A DNA stretch of 64,000 bases from Actinobacteria bacterium casp-actino5 (GTDB lineage Bacteria; Actinomycetota; Acidimicrobiia; Acidimicrobiales; Ilumatobacteraceae): the NCBI GenBank assembly GCA_001510385.1, contig LFFE01000007.1, forward strand, positions 62,001-126,000, in the 5' to 3' direction. The first letter of the stretch is position 1. The number at the start of each line of letters is the position of its first letter. The translations under genes were made by a program, and so were the position numbers. This document shows positions 51,473 to 60,642 of this stretch, in pieces. The notes under the pieces are model-generated. The model was not told the origin of the DNA. It saw only the letters and a list, made by a program, of their open reading frames with translations, and ran no database searches.

Positions 51473-52593
51473 GACGCACTTCCATCGTAGACCGTGTGAG
51501 CTCTCGGGTTGTCCGTTAGAACGCCTGCAAGTCGTTCAATCGCTTCACGCTGCTCATCGGTGAGCGAGGTCGGAACTTGAACCGCAACTCGAACAATGAG
51601 ATCGCCACGGCTTGTCGTTCCGCGTGTCGTCGATTCGATACCCCGACCACTTACACGATGACGAGAACCACTCTGAGTTCCTGGCTGGAGACGAAGGCGG
51701 ACCATGTCTCCTTCGAGCGTCGGAACAGCAACTTCAGAGCCCAATGCAAGCTCGGCGAATTGAACTGGCAATGTCACTTCGAGGTTCATTCCATTTCTGG
51801 TGAACACCTCGTGTGGTTGAACCGTGAGCTCAACAAGTAGGTCTCCCGAGGGGCCACCATTTCTACCTGGAGCTCCCCGTCCCTTCACTCGAATGGTTTT
51901 CCCATCACTCACTCCAGGTGGGATACGTACTTGGACAGACCGATGCCCGACAGTCGCTCCACTCCCACCACATGTCGAGCAAGGATTATCAATAATTCGG
52001 CCGTGCCCACTACAACTGCGACAAGGTGACGAGAACGAGAACGGTCCCTGATTCTCATCGACAGCACCGCGCCCACCGCACACTCCGCAAATTCGAGGAT
52101 CACTTCCCGGGCGAGCGCCCGACCCGGAACAAGTTTCGCATCGACCTTCGCTCGTCACGTTGAGACTTGTTGTCACACCTTTTGCCGCATCGTAAAACGA
52201 CAGAGTGAGGCGGGCCGCCTGGTCTGCTCCGCGTCTCGGTCCGGCAGTGCTTCGTTGGTGACCGCTGTTGAACATCTGTCCGAAAAGATCACCAAATCCA
52301 CCCACATCGCCGGCGTTAAAGCTGAAACCACCTGCGCCAACTCCACCTGCCATTGGGCCAAGTCGTCGAACTTCGTCATACTCAGCTCGCCGTTCTTCGT
52401 CACCAAGCACGTCATACGCAGCACTCACTGGCTTAAACCGATCTTCGGCAGAAGCGTCCCCCGGGTTTTTATCGGGGTGAAGCTCGCGGGCCAGCTTTCG
52501 GTACGCCCTCGTGATCTCTTTCGCTGTCGCTTCTGGACGAACACCCAGCACTGAGTAGTAGTCCGTTTCGAACCACTCTCTCTGTGCAGCCAT
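51469..52593 (-). CDS. dnaJ: Chaperone DnaJ
   Basis: The 374-residue Hsp40 co-chaperone that stimulates DnaK ATPase. It has a J domain with the HPD motif (ELHPDKNPGD), a Gly/Phe-rich segment (GGVGAGGFSFNAGDVGGFGD), all four CxxCxGxG zinc repeats (CETCSGSG, CGVCGGRG, CRSCSGHG, CSTCGGSG) and the C-terminal peptide-binding region (VRLRLQPGTQSGSRHRVSGR). It lies 8 bp after grpE in the dnaK operon. Confidence 0.96.
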   Translation of the reverse strand: MAAQREWFETDYYSVLGVRPEATAKEITRAYRKLARELHPDKNPGDASAEDRFKPVSAAYDVLGDEERRAEYDEVRRLGPMAGGVGAGGFSFNAGDVGGFGDLFGQMFNSGHQRSTAGPRRGADQAARLTLSFYDAAKGVTTSLNVTSEGRCETCSGSGARPGSDPRICGVCGGRGAVDENQGPFSFSSPCRSCSGHGRIIDNPCSTCGGSGATVGHRSVQVRIPPGVSDGKTIRVKGRGAPGRNGGPSGDLLVELTVQPHEVFTRNGMNLEVTLPVQFAELALGSEVAVPTLEGDMVRLRLQPGTQSGSRHRVSGRGIESTTRGTTSRGDLIVRVAVQVPTSLTDEQREAIERLAGVLTDNPRAHTVYDGSAS

Positions 52594-52601
52594 AACGTTC
52601 C

Positions 52602-53216
52602 TCAGTCTTTCGTTCGAACCATCGCAGGTCGCAGAGTACGACCTTTCCAGAAGTAGCCGCTTCGAAGCACCTCGGCCACGACAATGTCGCCGCCATCACC
52701 CGCCTCATGGGCAACTGCTTCAGCAGTCTCAGGATCAAATGGCTTGTCGGCGATATCCATCGTCTCTAAGCCAGCCTTCTTCAACTCGACGAGTAACACG
52801 TTAAGGAGCGGGCCTACCTCGTCGGGATGACGTACATAGGCCGCCTCAGTTGCATCAAGAACCGGAAGCAGTGCCTCGGCGACTCTGCTGGTCGCTCTAT
52901 CAACTTCGTCGTTGATTTGGTTGGCGACGCGTTTGCGGTAATTCTCGAAGTCGGCTTGGGTCCGCATCGCGAGTTCACGGAACCGTTCTATTTCAGCCGC
53001 CGCCTCATCTGCGCTGTCGTTGGTCGATGAGTCATCACCCTCGGTGAGGTCATCGAGGCCCTCAAGATCTATCGCATCTCCTGCACCAAAGTCAGAGGTA
53101 GCCGATGCCTGCGCCGTTGATGGGCGAGTGGTCTCGGAGGTGAAATCTTCCACCTCCGAGCCACGCTCGTCCTGCGGGTCGAGGACATCGTCGTCATGTG
53201 ACGACATATCGCTCAC
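52602..53216 (-). CDS. grpE: Nucleotide exchange factor GrpE
   Basis: A 204-residue GrpE. The N-terminal 75 residues are acidic and low-complexity; the long helix holds [20 protein letters not shown], and the C-terminal beta domain ends [20 protein letters not shown]. It exchanges ADP on DnaK. The GTG start overlaps the dnaK stop by four bases (GTGA); an ATG at 53207 is the only near alternative. Confidence 0.95.
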   Translation of the reverse strand: MSDMSSHDDDVLDPQDERGSEVEDFTSETTRPSTAQASATSDFGAGDAIDLEGLDDLTEGDDSSTNDSADEAAAEIERFRELAMRTQADFENYRKRVANQINDEVDRATSRVAEALLPVLDATEAAYVRHPDEVGPLLNVLLVELKKAGLETMDIADKPFDPETAEAVAHEAGDGGDIVVAEVLRSGYFWKGRTLRPAMVRTKD

Positions 53217-55045
53217 TGCTCGTCAACAATCTCAGCGTCGACGATGTCGTCATCTGCTGATTCGTCAGCGGATCCTGAAGCCGAGGTCCCCGCAGCGTTG
53301 TCGCGCGCGGCCGCCTCGTACAGCTTCTGGCTGAATTCCTGGCTGGACGCCATGAGTTTCTCTGTTGCTTCTTTAATCGCTGAGGTGTCAGCACCCTCGA
53401 GAGCTGACTTCAGTTCAGCAAGTGGACCTTCTACTGCAGCCTTCTCTTCTTCTGAGACATTCTCGCCCTGTTCACGAAGCACCTTTTCTGTTTGGTAGAC
53501 CAGCGAGTCCGCGTTGTTGCGGACCTCAGCCTCTTCGCGACGAGCCTTGTCTTCTTCGGCGTGAGCCTCAGCGTCTTTCACCATCTGATCAATGGCATCC
53601 TTGTCAAGGGTCGACTGACCAGTGATCGTCATCGACTGCTCTTTGTTCGTCGCACGATCTTTGGCTGCAACATGCACAATGCCGTTTGCATCGATGTCAA
53701 AGGTGACCTCAATTTGCGGTACGCCACGTGGCGCAGGAGGAAGGTCAACCAGCTGGAACTTGCCAAGCGTCTTGTTATACGACGCCATCTCTCGCTCGCC
53801 CTGAAGGACATGGATCTCCACCGACGGTTGCATGTCCTCTGCTGTGGTAAACACTTCGGTCCGCTTCGTCGGGATGGTGGTGTTACGTTCGATGAGACGT
53901 GTCATCACGCCTCCCTTGGTTTCGATTCCGAGGCTCAGTGGTGTGACGTCGAGGAGCAGCACATCCTTCACATCGCCACGCAGAACACCTGCCTGAACCG
54001 ATGCACCTACCGCAACGACCTCGTCAGGGTTCACTGTCTTGTTTGGCTCTTTGCCGGTCATCGACTGAACGAGTTCGGTCACTGCTGGCATGCGGGTCGA
54101 ACCACCAACGAGGATGACATGGTGAAGGTCGCCCTTAGAGATTCCGGCGTCCTTCAACGCTTGTTCGAAAGGAATACGACAACGCTCAATGAGGTCGGCT
54201 GTCATCTCTTGGAATTTCGAGCGTGAAAGTGTCTCGTCAAGGTGCAATGGTCCATCTGCGTTCGCGGTGATGAATGGGAGATTGATCTGTGTCGATTGAA
54301 CTTGGCTGAGTTCAATCTTTGCTTTTTCTGCCGCCTCCTTCAGTCGCTGCATTGCCATGCGGTCACTTGATAGATCGACGCCCTGGGCATTCTTAAATTG
54401 AGTAACAAGCCAGTCGATGATTCTCTGATCCCAGTCATCTCCACCAAGCACGGTGTCGCCATGGGTTGACTTCACTTCAAACACGCCATCACCAATTTCG
54501 AGCACTGAGACGTCGAAGGTGCCACCGCCAAGGTCGAACACGAGAACTGTCTCATCTTCTGACCCTTTGTCGAGCCCATAGGCGAGCGCTGCCGCAGTCG
54601 GCTCGTTGATAATCCGGAGAACCTCAAGGCCTGCGATGGTGCCAGCTTCTTTCGTTGCAGTGCGCTGCGCATCATCAAAGTACGCAGGAACCGTGATCAC
54701 CGCTTGGGTGACGGTGTCGCCAAGAAATGCCTCAGCATCACGCTTCAGTTTCATTAGCGTTCGAGCAGAGATTTCTTGTGGGGTGTACTGCTTGCCGTCA
54801 ATGTCGTCGCTCTTCCAGCTTTCGCCCATGTGGCGCTTCACTGAGCGGAAGGTGCGATCTGGATTGGTGATCGCCTGACGTTTTGCAACCTCTCCGACGA
54901 GGACCTCGCCGGCTTTCGAAAATGCAACTACTGAAGGGGTCGTGCGTGCGCCTTCTGAGTTTGGAATGACGACGGGCTCACCCGCTTCGAGGACTGCGAC
55001 AACGGAGTTCGTTGTTCCGAGGTCAATACCGACTGCCTTTGGCAT
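53213..55045 (-). CDS. dnaK: Chaperone DnaK (Hsp70)
   Basis: The 610-residue Hsp70. It starts [20 protein letters not shown] and has [39 protein letters not shown] and [20 protein letters not shown], then the substrate-binding domain and an acidic tail ([13 protein letters not shown]). The ATG at 55045 has AAGGAG 9 bp upstream, which excludes the longer frame. It heads dnaK-grpE-dnaJ-hspR and is preceded by a sigma-70-like promoter and a HAIR operator, so it should be induced by heat through loss of HspR repression. Confidence 0.97.
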   Translation of the reverse strand: MPKAVGIDLGTTNSVVAVLEAGEPVVIPNSEGARTTPSVVAFSKAGEVLVGEVAKRQAITNPDRTFRSVKRHMGESWKSDDIDGKQYTPQEISARTLMKLKRDAEAFLGDTVTQAVITVPAYFDDAQRTATKEAGTIAGLEVLRIINEPTAAALAYGLDKGSEDETVLVFDLGGGTFDVSVLEIGDGVFEVKSTHGDTVLGGDDWDQRIIDWLVTQFKNAQGVDLSSDRMAMQRLKEAAEKAKIELSQVQSTQINLPFITANADGPLHLDETLSRSKFQEMTADLIERCRIPFEQALKDAGISKGDLHHVILVGGSTRMPAVTELVQSMTGKEPNKTVNPDEVVAVGASVQAGVLRGDVKDVLLLDVTPLSLGIETKGGVMTRLIERNTTIPTKRTEVFTTAEDMQPSVEIHVLQGEREMASYNKTLGKFQLVDLPPAPRGVPQIEVTFDIDANGIVHVAAKDRATNKEQSMTITGQSTLDKDAIDQMVKDAEAHAEEDKARREEAEVRNNADSLVYQTEKVLREQGENVSEEEKAAVEGPLAELKSALEGADTSAIKEATEKLMASSQEFSQKLYEAAARDNAAGTSASGSADESADDDIVDAEIVDEQ

Positions 55046-55098
55046 TTGGTTGTGCTCCTTGTGTTGGTCACACTGCATCGTGTGGGGGGTTTATCCAC

Positions 55099-55127
55099 AG
55101 TGTACGACCAACAGGGAATCACGCCAA
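55099..55127 (-). promoter_or_regulatory. Promoter of the dnaK operon
   Basis: On the minus strand TTGGCG (55122-55127) and TACACT (55099-55104) are separated by exactly 17 bp. They lie between the HAIR operator and the dnaK ribosome site, leaving a leader of about 45 bases. Confidence 0.6.
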
Positions 55128-55137
55128 CCTCGCTAAC

Positions 55138-55170
55138 AGAAAACTTGAGTCGATACGACTCAAGTTTTCT
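55138..55170. promoter_or_regulatory. HspR operator (HAIR)
   Basis: AGAAAACTTGAGT at 55138-55150 and its exact reverse complement ACTCAAGTTTTCT at 55158-55170 flank a 7-bp spacer. The inner part is CTTGAGT-N7-ACTCAAG, the HspR-associated inverted repeat consensus of actinobacteria. It sits just upstream of the -35 of the dnaK operon, whose last gene is hspR. Confidence 0.92.
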
Positions 55171-55185
55171 AAAACCGTTGCTGTA

Positions 55186-55647
55186 TCAGGATGAAAGGTG
55201 CTCAGGTCCAAACGAATCTGGCAGTAAACCGTTCATCGTGTACGTGCCTAACAACCCATCTCGACTACACGCATAGATGATCGTCCCCTCGATTGCAAAC
55301 TCACGAATCTTTTGCCGACAGCCTCCACATGAGGTCGCCAGCCCCTCTGAATCACATACCGTGAGCACGAATTTCGCTTCACGCTTACCGTCCGACGCCA
55401 TAACCGCTAACGCGGTTGCCTCAGCACAGAGCCCCTGGGGGTAGGCCGAATTCTCAATATTCGCCCCAACGTATATTTCGCCTGTCGGAATCATCACCGA
55501 ACACCCAACGTGATAGTTCGAATATGGGGCGTGAGCACGTGATTGCACATCCAGCGCAGCTTCAAACAGGCTGCGAAGCACGTCATCCATTTCCTCAGGT
55601 GGAACCGCTCGGTCGTACACCGTTCGATCAGGTATCTGCTGAGTCAT
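55186..55647 (-). CDS. cdd: Cytidine deaminase
   Basis: A 153-residue zinc deaminase of cytidine and deoxycytidine in pyrimidine salvage. AALDVQSRAHAPYSNYHVGC begins the core; the zinc/catalytic motif is GLCAEATALAVMASDG and the second zinc motif is TSCGGCRQKIREF, reading SCGGC where PCGAC is usual. The C-terminus SRDGLLGTYTMNGLLPDSFG matches the LLP-PF family ending. TATCGT lies 6 bp before the ATG. It is the gene directly upstream of the HAIR region. Confidence 0.94.
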   Translation of the reverse strand: MTQQIPDRTVYDRAVPPEEMDDVLRSLFEAALDVQSRAHAPYSNYHVGCSVMIPTGEIYVGANIENSAYPQGLCAEATALAVMASDGKREAKFVLTVCDSEGLATSCGGCRQKIREFAIEGTIIYACSRDGLLGTYTMNGLLPDSFGPEHLSS

Positions 55648-55653
55648 AACCCA

Positions 55654-55659
55654 ACGATA
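55654..55659 (-). promoter_or_regulatory. -10-like element of cdd (TATCGT, 6 bp to ATG)
   Basis: TATCGT on the minus strand ends 6 bp before the ATG at 55647. Confidence 0.55.
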
Positions 55660-55702
55660 CGCATCTGAGAATCACCAAACGAGTTGCACCACCTCAGCGC
55701 CA

Positions 55703-56638
55703 TTAACAGGCCTCAACAACGCCGATTCGCGCCACATCATCAACTAACCATCCACCTGAACTCCAGATGAGCCCAACTGAACCCGCCGACGCCATCACCG
55801 TCCCCCATTGGCCCTGTGTGTCACTAAATGACGCGTAACCAGCATCTTCAACGACACAGAATGAGGCAACTGCACGACCAGCAGTGTCGATTCGTACTCC
55901 TGTCACGAAGAACTCCGCATCGACTATTGCGGCATCAGATCGTGGCGACATTGACGCCCTCAACTGTTCGCCGAGAACCCGAGCAAATCCGCTTCGATAT
56001 TCGAATGCGGACGCCCAGGTATACGACCCTGCTCCCTCCGACACCGCTTGTCGTTGAGCACTCCACGCAAGTCTCAGCACCTGCGACACCTTGGCAGTGG
56101 TTTCTGCGTCAGCAGGCGAACTCACCGCCGTTGCACCGCCAGCCCAGCGGATGACCTGCAACACATCAGAGCCGTTTGGTTCTTTAACCTCAGTTGAAGA
56201 ATTCCCGCCGGCCCCGTCAGACGGCAACTCAGTTTGATCATTACCCCCGAATCGGCCTGATTCATTGTTTGGCCTCTCGACATCTTCGATGACCTTGACA
56301 TCTGCACCTCCCACGGGCGACTCGCCCAACACAAGGAGTTCGAGTCGGAGTGGAGGCACGTCCTGTGCCGGCACTTCGAAAGATCTCGGAGAGGGAGCAT
56401 CCGTTGTGCCTCCAGGTGATGAAGCGGACAACATCTGCGAAGTCGGTTCGATTGCAATTGTTGATGAAACCGAGGAAATAGGTGCAGCGAGGGCTGACTG
56501 AGATGCATCAACAAGTGAGATCGGCGACGGCGCCGGCCAAAATCCGATCAACATCATGACGCCAACCGCAACCGACACAGGTACCGACCACTGTCTCCTT
56601 GATCCTGTAAACGCCACCTCTTCCTTGCGCTCTAACAC
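55703..56638 (-). CDS. Unrecognised membrane-anchored or secreted protein
   Basis: I do not recognise this 311-residue protein. One hydrophobic segment (VPVSVAVGVMMLIGFWPAP, residues about 19-37) follows a short basic stretch, giving a single anchor or signal. A Ser/Pro/Gly-rich low-complexity region runs to about residue 155. The C-terminal domain (TTAKVSQVLRLAWSAQRQAV, then FVTGVRIDTAGRAVASFCVV and SAGSVGLIWSSGGWLVDDVA) has the pattern of an NTF2-like or TcpC-like extracytoplasmic domain, but I would not assign it. The start is a GTG with TAGTCT 6 bp upstream. Confidence 0.65.
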   Translation of the reverse strand: MLERKEEVAFTGSRRQWSVPVSVAVGVMMLIGFWPAPSPISLVDASQSALAAPISSVSSTIAIEPTSQMLSASSPGGTTDAPSPRSFEVPAQDVPPLRLELLVLGESPVGGADVKVIEDVERPNNESGRFGGNDQTELPSDGAGGNSSTEVKEPNGSDVLQVIRWAGGATAVSSPADAETTAKVSQVLRLAWSAQRQAVSEGAGSYTWASAFEYRSGFARVLGEQLRASMSPRSDAAIVDAEFFVTGVRIDTAGRAVASFCVVEDAGYASFSDTQGQWGTVMASAGSVGLIWSSGGWLVDDVARIGVVEAC

Positions 56639-56644
56639 AGGAGC

Positions 56645-56650
56645 AGACTA
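56645..56650 (-). promoter_or_regulatory. -10-like element of the secreted orphan gene (TAGTCT, 6 bp to GTG)
   Basis: TAGTCT on the minus strand ends 6 bp before the GTG at 56638. Confidence 0.5.
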
Positions 56651-56700
56651 GGAAAATACATCTTTGGCGTGCTGTCGAATTTTCTACTGGCTGTTCGCAC

Positions 56701-56706
56701 TACGGT
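56701..56706 (+). promoter_or_regulatory. -10-like element of the MazG gene (TACGGT, 6 bp to GTG)
   Basis: TACGGT ends 6 bp before the GTG at 56713. Confidence 0.55.
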
Positions 56707-56712
56707 CGTGGT

Positions 56713-56991
56713 GTGAATCTTCGCGAACTTCAAGATGTCATTAATGCAACGTACGGTGAACGCGATCGCGACCGAGGAGTTGCACCAACGGTTGCATGGC
56801 TATGCGAGGAACTTGGAGAGCTCGCTCAGGCGGTGCGAAAAGGAACACCAGACGAAGTCGAACACGAGTTCAGTGACGTGCTTGCGTGGATCGCAACTCT
56901 TGCCAATCAGGTTGGCGTCGACCTCACAGACGTCGTCGATCGGTACCGAGATGGTTGTCCTAAGTGTTCAGCCCTGCCCTGCGCGTGCTGA
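56713..56991 (+). CDS. MazG-type nucleotide pyrophosphohydrolase
   Basis: A 92-residue protein of the MazG superfamily, hydrolysing NTPs or modified nucleotides to monophosphates. The metal pattern is WLCEELGELAQAVRKG followed by DEVEHEFSDVLAWIATLANQ, giving the two Glu pairs and the ExxD. The C-terminal CPKCSALPCAC carries four cysteines, a small knuckle seen in a subgroup of MazG-like proteins that may bind zinc. The start is a GTG. It ends 12 bp from the convergent asd gene. Confidence 0.87.
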   Translation: MNLRELQDVINATYGERDRDRGVAPTVAWLCEELGELAQAVRKGTPDEVEHEFSDVLAWIATLANQVGVDLTDVVDRYRDGCPKCSALPCAC

Positions 56992-57002
56992 ATTAAACAC
57001 TT

Positions 57003-58034
<1,032 letters not shown>

Positions 58035-58071
58035 ACGGCGCACACCGGCGAGCAGTCGCTCAACAGCAGGT

Positions 58072-58896
58072 TCAGACCACAGTTGCGGTGATCCACCAAT
58101 GGTTCTGATTGATCCCATCGAACCGCCCACGCCGGAAGGCTCCCTGAAGATCGTCAACAGGGCCACCTGACCAGATCGTCACCCCATCAATCGAACCATC
58201 AAGAGAGGCGAGCACTTGACTCGGCGAAATTCGACTTACCTGCCACGCTAACCGGGTAATCGAACGGCGTTGACTGAGCCACTCGCCGATTCGCGGCAAG
58301 CGAAAAGCATTTCGAACAACAATTCCAAGCGGCAACAGCAATGGGTCAAGCCGGGAAGGTCCACGGAAATTCAAGGCAATTTGACCTCCAGAGCGAGTCA
58401 CACGAACCGCCTCACGAGCCAAATTCAACGCATCGCCCTGCGCGCAGTGCTGCAAGGTGAGATAACTAAATGCAAAGTTGACAGAATCATCAGCAAGGGC
58501 CAATGACCGACCATCGGCAACCTCAAGAGTGCGCAAATGATCCGCCCGACCAAATCTCGACACCGTTTCGTGACATCGCTCAAGAAATCCAATATCAAGG
58601 TCCGCAGCGATGACGTCGCCAAACTCCCGAGTAAACGCTGCCGTCATTCGCCCAATGCCAGACCCAATTTCAATCATCGTTTTCTGATGGTTATCCGGAC
58701 CACGAAGCCCAAACGCCTCTAAATAAGCCGGCACCTCTTCATCGCCAGTGGCGACGAAATCAGCGAGTGTGAGGTGATCGCCAGTGGCATTGTTGAAGAC
58801 CCAGCCTGTCTCTCGAACAACCTCATCGGCACTCGTATGCCGATCTGAAACACGACCGGCCACCTTCCAAGCTATGAGTTGAGATCGACGGCGCAT
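58072..58896 (-). CDS. Class I SAM-dependent methyltransferase
   Basis: A 274-residue methyltransferase. The SAM motif is TMIEIGSGIGRMTAAFTREF, followed by VIAADLDIGFLERCHETVSR, FAFSYLTLQHCAQGDALNLA and VTRSGGQIALNFRGPS, a UbiE/Methyltransf_11-type order. The substrate is unknown. I start at ATG 58896, since the longer frame overlaps the end of lysC. It lies between lysC and asd on the same strand, an unusual guest in that pair; no link to amino-acid synthesis is evident. Confidence 0.83.
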   Translation of the reverse strand: MRRRSQLIAWKVAGRVSDRHTSADEVVRETGWVFNNATGDHLTLADFVATGDEEVPAYLEAFGLRGPDNHQKTMIEIGSGIGRMTAAFTREFGDVIAADLDIGFLERCHETVSRFGRADHLRTLEVADGRSLALADDSVNFAFSYLTLQHCAQGDALNLAREAVRVTRSGGQIALNFRGPSRLDPLLLPLGIVVRNAFRLPRIGEWLSQRRSITRLAWQVSRISPSQVLASLDGSIDGVTIWSGGPVDDLQGAFRRGRFDGINQNHWWITATVV

Positions 58897-58945
58897 CAAC
58901 GACGATTCTCGCACATCAGAGTGCACGACAACTGTGTACGCCTGG

Positions 58946-60196
58946 TCACTTGCGCTCGGGCAAGGGAGCGGAATATGACTCGCCTGAATCCAAACCAAAT
59001 TCGGTGTGAAGACTGCGCGCTGCAGTCTCCAGATCGCTCGCAGCGATCACCACCGAGATACGAATTGTTGACGTTGAAATCATCTGAATGTTGACGTTTG
59101 CGTCAGCGAGGCACCGGAACATCCGGGCAGCGATACCCGGCGAAGTTTTCATACCTGCACCGACCAGCGACACCTTCGCAATCCCGTCGTCTCGGGTAAC
59201 GCCCACCGCCGACATCTCAGTTGCAACTCTTGAGACGATCTCTTCGGCAACTTTGAGGTCAGCAGAAGGAACCGTGAATGAGATATCGGTCGTTCCCTCG
59301 GTTGACGTGTTCTGAACGATCATGTCAACGTTCACGTTTGAACCAGCGAGTGGTTCAAACAGAGTTGCTGAAATACCTGGTCGGTCTGGCACTCCAAGCA
59401 CGGTGAGTTTCGCCTCACTCGCATCGGTGACAACACCAGAGATAATTGGATCTTCCATTGAAGGCTCCTCAGAGGTCACCCACGTACCGTGCTCCCAAGT
59501 GAAACTCGACCGCACGTGAAGAGGGACATTGTGATTTCGGGCAAATTCGACAGAACGCAGTGCAAGTACCCTTGATCCGGCACCCGCCATCTCAAGCATT
59601 TCATCGAAGTTGATTCGTGACAGTTTGTGCGCTTGAGGAACGATTCGAGGGTCCGCAGAGAACACACCGGTCACGTCGGTATAAATCTCACAGGAATCAG
59701 CATGTAACGCTGCCGCAAGTGCGACGGCCGTCGTGTCAGAGCCACCTCGGCCAAGAGTTGTGATTTCGCGGTCTGTGGAGACGCCTTGAAAACCGGCAAC
59801 CACACAGACATGTCCATCGCTTAAGGCTTCACGAAGACGATCACCCTTCACCTCAAGAATCTTTGCCTTGCCGTGAGCCGTATCGGTGATGATGCCGACT
59901 TGGCTTCCTGTAAAACTCATCGCGTCAATGCCGCGTTCGGCAAGTGCCATGCACAACAGCGACATTGAGACACGTTCACCCGTCGTCAACAGCATGTCCA
60001 TCTCGCGGCCGGGGTGAACCGTTGAGACATCATTCGCAAGTTTCAACAGGTTGTCGGTTGATTTTCCCATCGCCGATACAACAACGACGACATCTGCCCC
60101 GTGCTGGCGGGTGTACGCAACATGATCGGCGACCGCTCGCATGCGATCGGGATCGGCAACCGAAGTACCGCCGTACTTTTGGACGATGAGTGTCAC
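58946..60196 (-). CDS. lysC: Aspartate kinase
   Basis: First step of the aspartate pathway. The 416-residue protein starts [20 protein letters not shown], has [37 protein letters not shown] and two C-terminal ACT domains ([40 protein letters not shown]) for lysine/threonine feedback. The start is a GTG. TAGGCT lies 9 bp upstream, slightly further than in the leaderless set. Confidence 0.96.
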   Translation of the reverse strand: MTLIVQKYGGTSVADPDRMRAVADHVAYTRQHGADVVVVVSAMGKSTDNLLKLANDVSTVHPGREMDMLLTTGERVSMSLLCMALAERGIDAMSFTGSQVGIITDTAHGKAKILEVKGDRLREALSDGHVCVVAGFQGVSTDREITTLGRGGSDTTAVALAAALHADSCEIYTDVTGVFSADPRIVPQAHKLSRINFDEMLEMAGAGSRVLALRSVEFARNHNVPLHVRSSFTWEHGTWVTSEEPSMEDPIISGVVTDASEAKLTVLGVPDRPGISATLFEPLAGSNVNVDMIVQNTSTEGTTDISFTVPSADLKVAEEIVSRVATEMSAVGVTRDDGIAKVSLVGAGMKTSPGIAARMFRCLADANVNIQMISTSTIRISVVIAASDLETAARSLHTEFGLDSGESYSAPLPERK

Positions 60197-60217
60197 AAGT
60201 CCAAAAGCCTACGGGCG

Positions 60218-60562
60218 TCACGAACGGTCAGCGACCGTCAACGAAACAACATCAAATTCAAGAAGTGACGCACCGGTTGCAACCGGATGCTGGGGTTTAG
60301 CCTCTCCTGACCCTCCATCGGCGTGGGTCTCGCGATGTTGATGCGCAAAGGCCTGCCCACTTCGCCACGCTTGAAACGCTTCTTCGCTCTCCCATCGCGT
60401 CACAACGAAATAACGATCATCTCCGGCGGTCGGACGAAGCAGCATGAATTCCTCGAAGCCAGGCTGGTCATCAACCATGCCTGCTCGAGCCGCAAACCGA
60501 GCCTCAAGTTCGGGACCTGCGCCTTCGGGTACCTCAATTGCATTGATTTTTACGACTGACAT
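60218..60562 (-). CDS. mhuD: MhuD-like heme-degrading monooxygenase
   Basis: A 114-residue antibiotic-biosynthesis-monooxygenase-fold protein very similar to mycobacterial MhuD, which cleaves heme and releases iron. VVKINAIEVPEGAGPELEAR, FEEFMLLRPTAGDDRYFVVT, RWESEEAFQAW and HPVATGASLLEFDVV align segment by segment. Asn7 and Trp66 match the MhuD catalytic pair. The axial histidine position 75 falls between His74 and His76, and there is a polar insert of about 8 residues after it. The ATG at 60562 gives the same N-terminus as MhuD. It is divergent from the molybdoenzyme gene 80 bp away. Confidence 0.9.
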   Translation of the reverse strand: MSVVKINAIEVPEGAGPELEARFAARAGMVDDQPGFEEFMLLRPTAGDDRYFVVTRWESEEAFQAWRSGQAFAHQHRETHADGGSGEAKPQHPVATGASLLEFDVVSLTVADRS

Positions 60563-60630
60563 GACTGCATCGTCGCGCAACTTCAACACGTTGGCCATAT
60601 CTTGCCTCTAGGCCAGCGAATCGGTACCAG

Positions 60631-60636
60631 TATTGT
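60631..60636 (+). promoter_or_regulatory. -10-like element of the fused molybdoenzyme gene (TATTGT, 6 bp to ATG)
   Basis: TATTGT ends 6 bp before the ATG at 60643; the intervening GAAGGG is too close to serve as a normal ribosome site. Confidence 0.55.
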
Positions 60637-60642
60637 GAAGGG

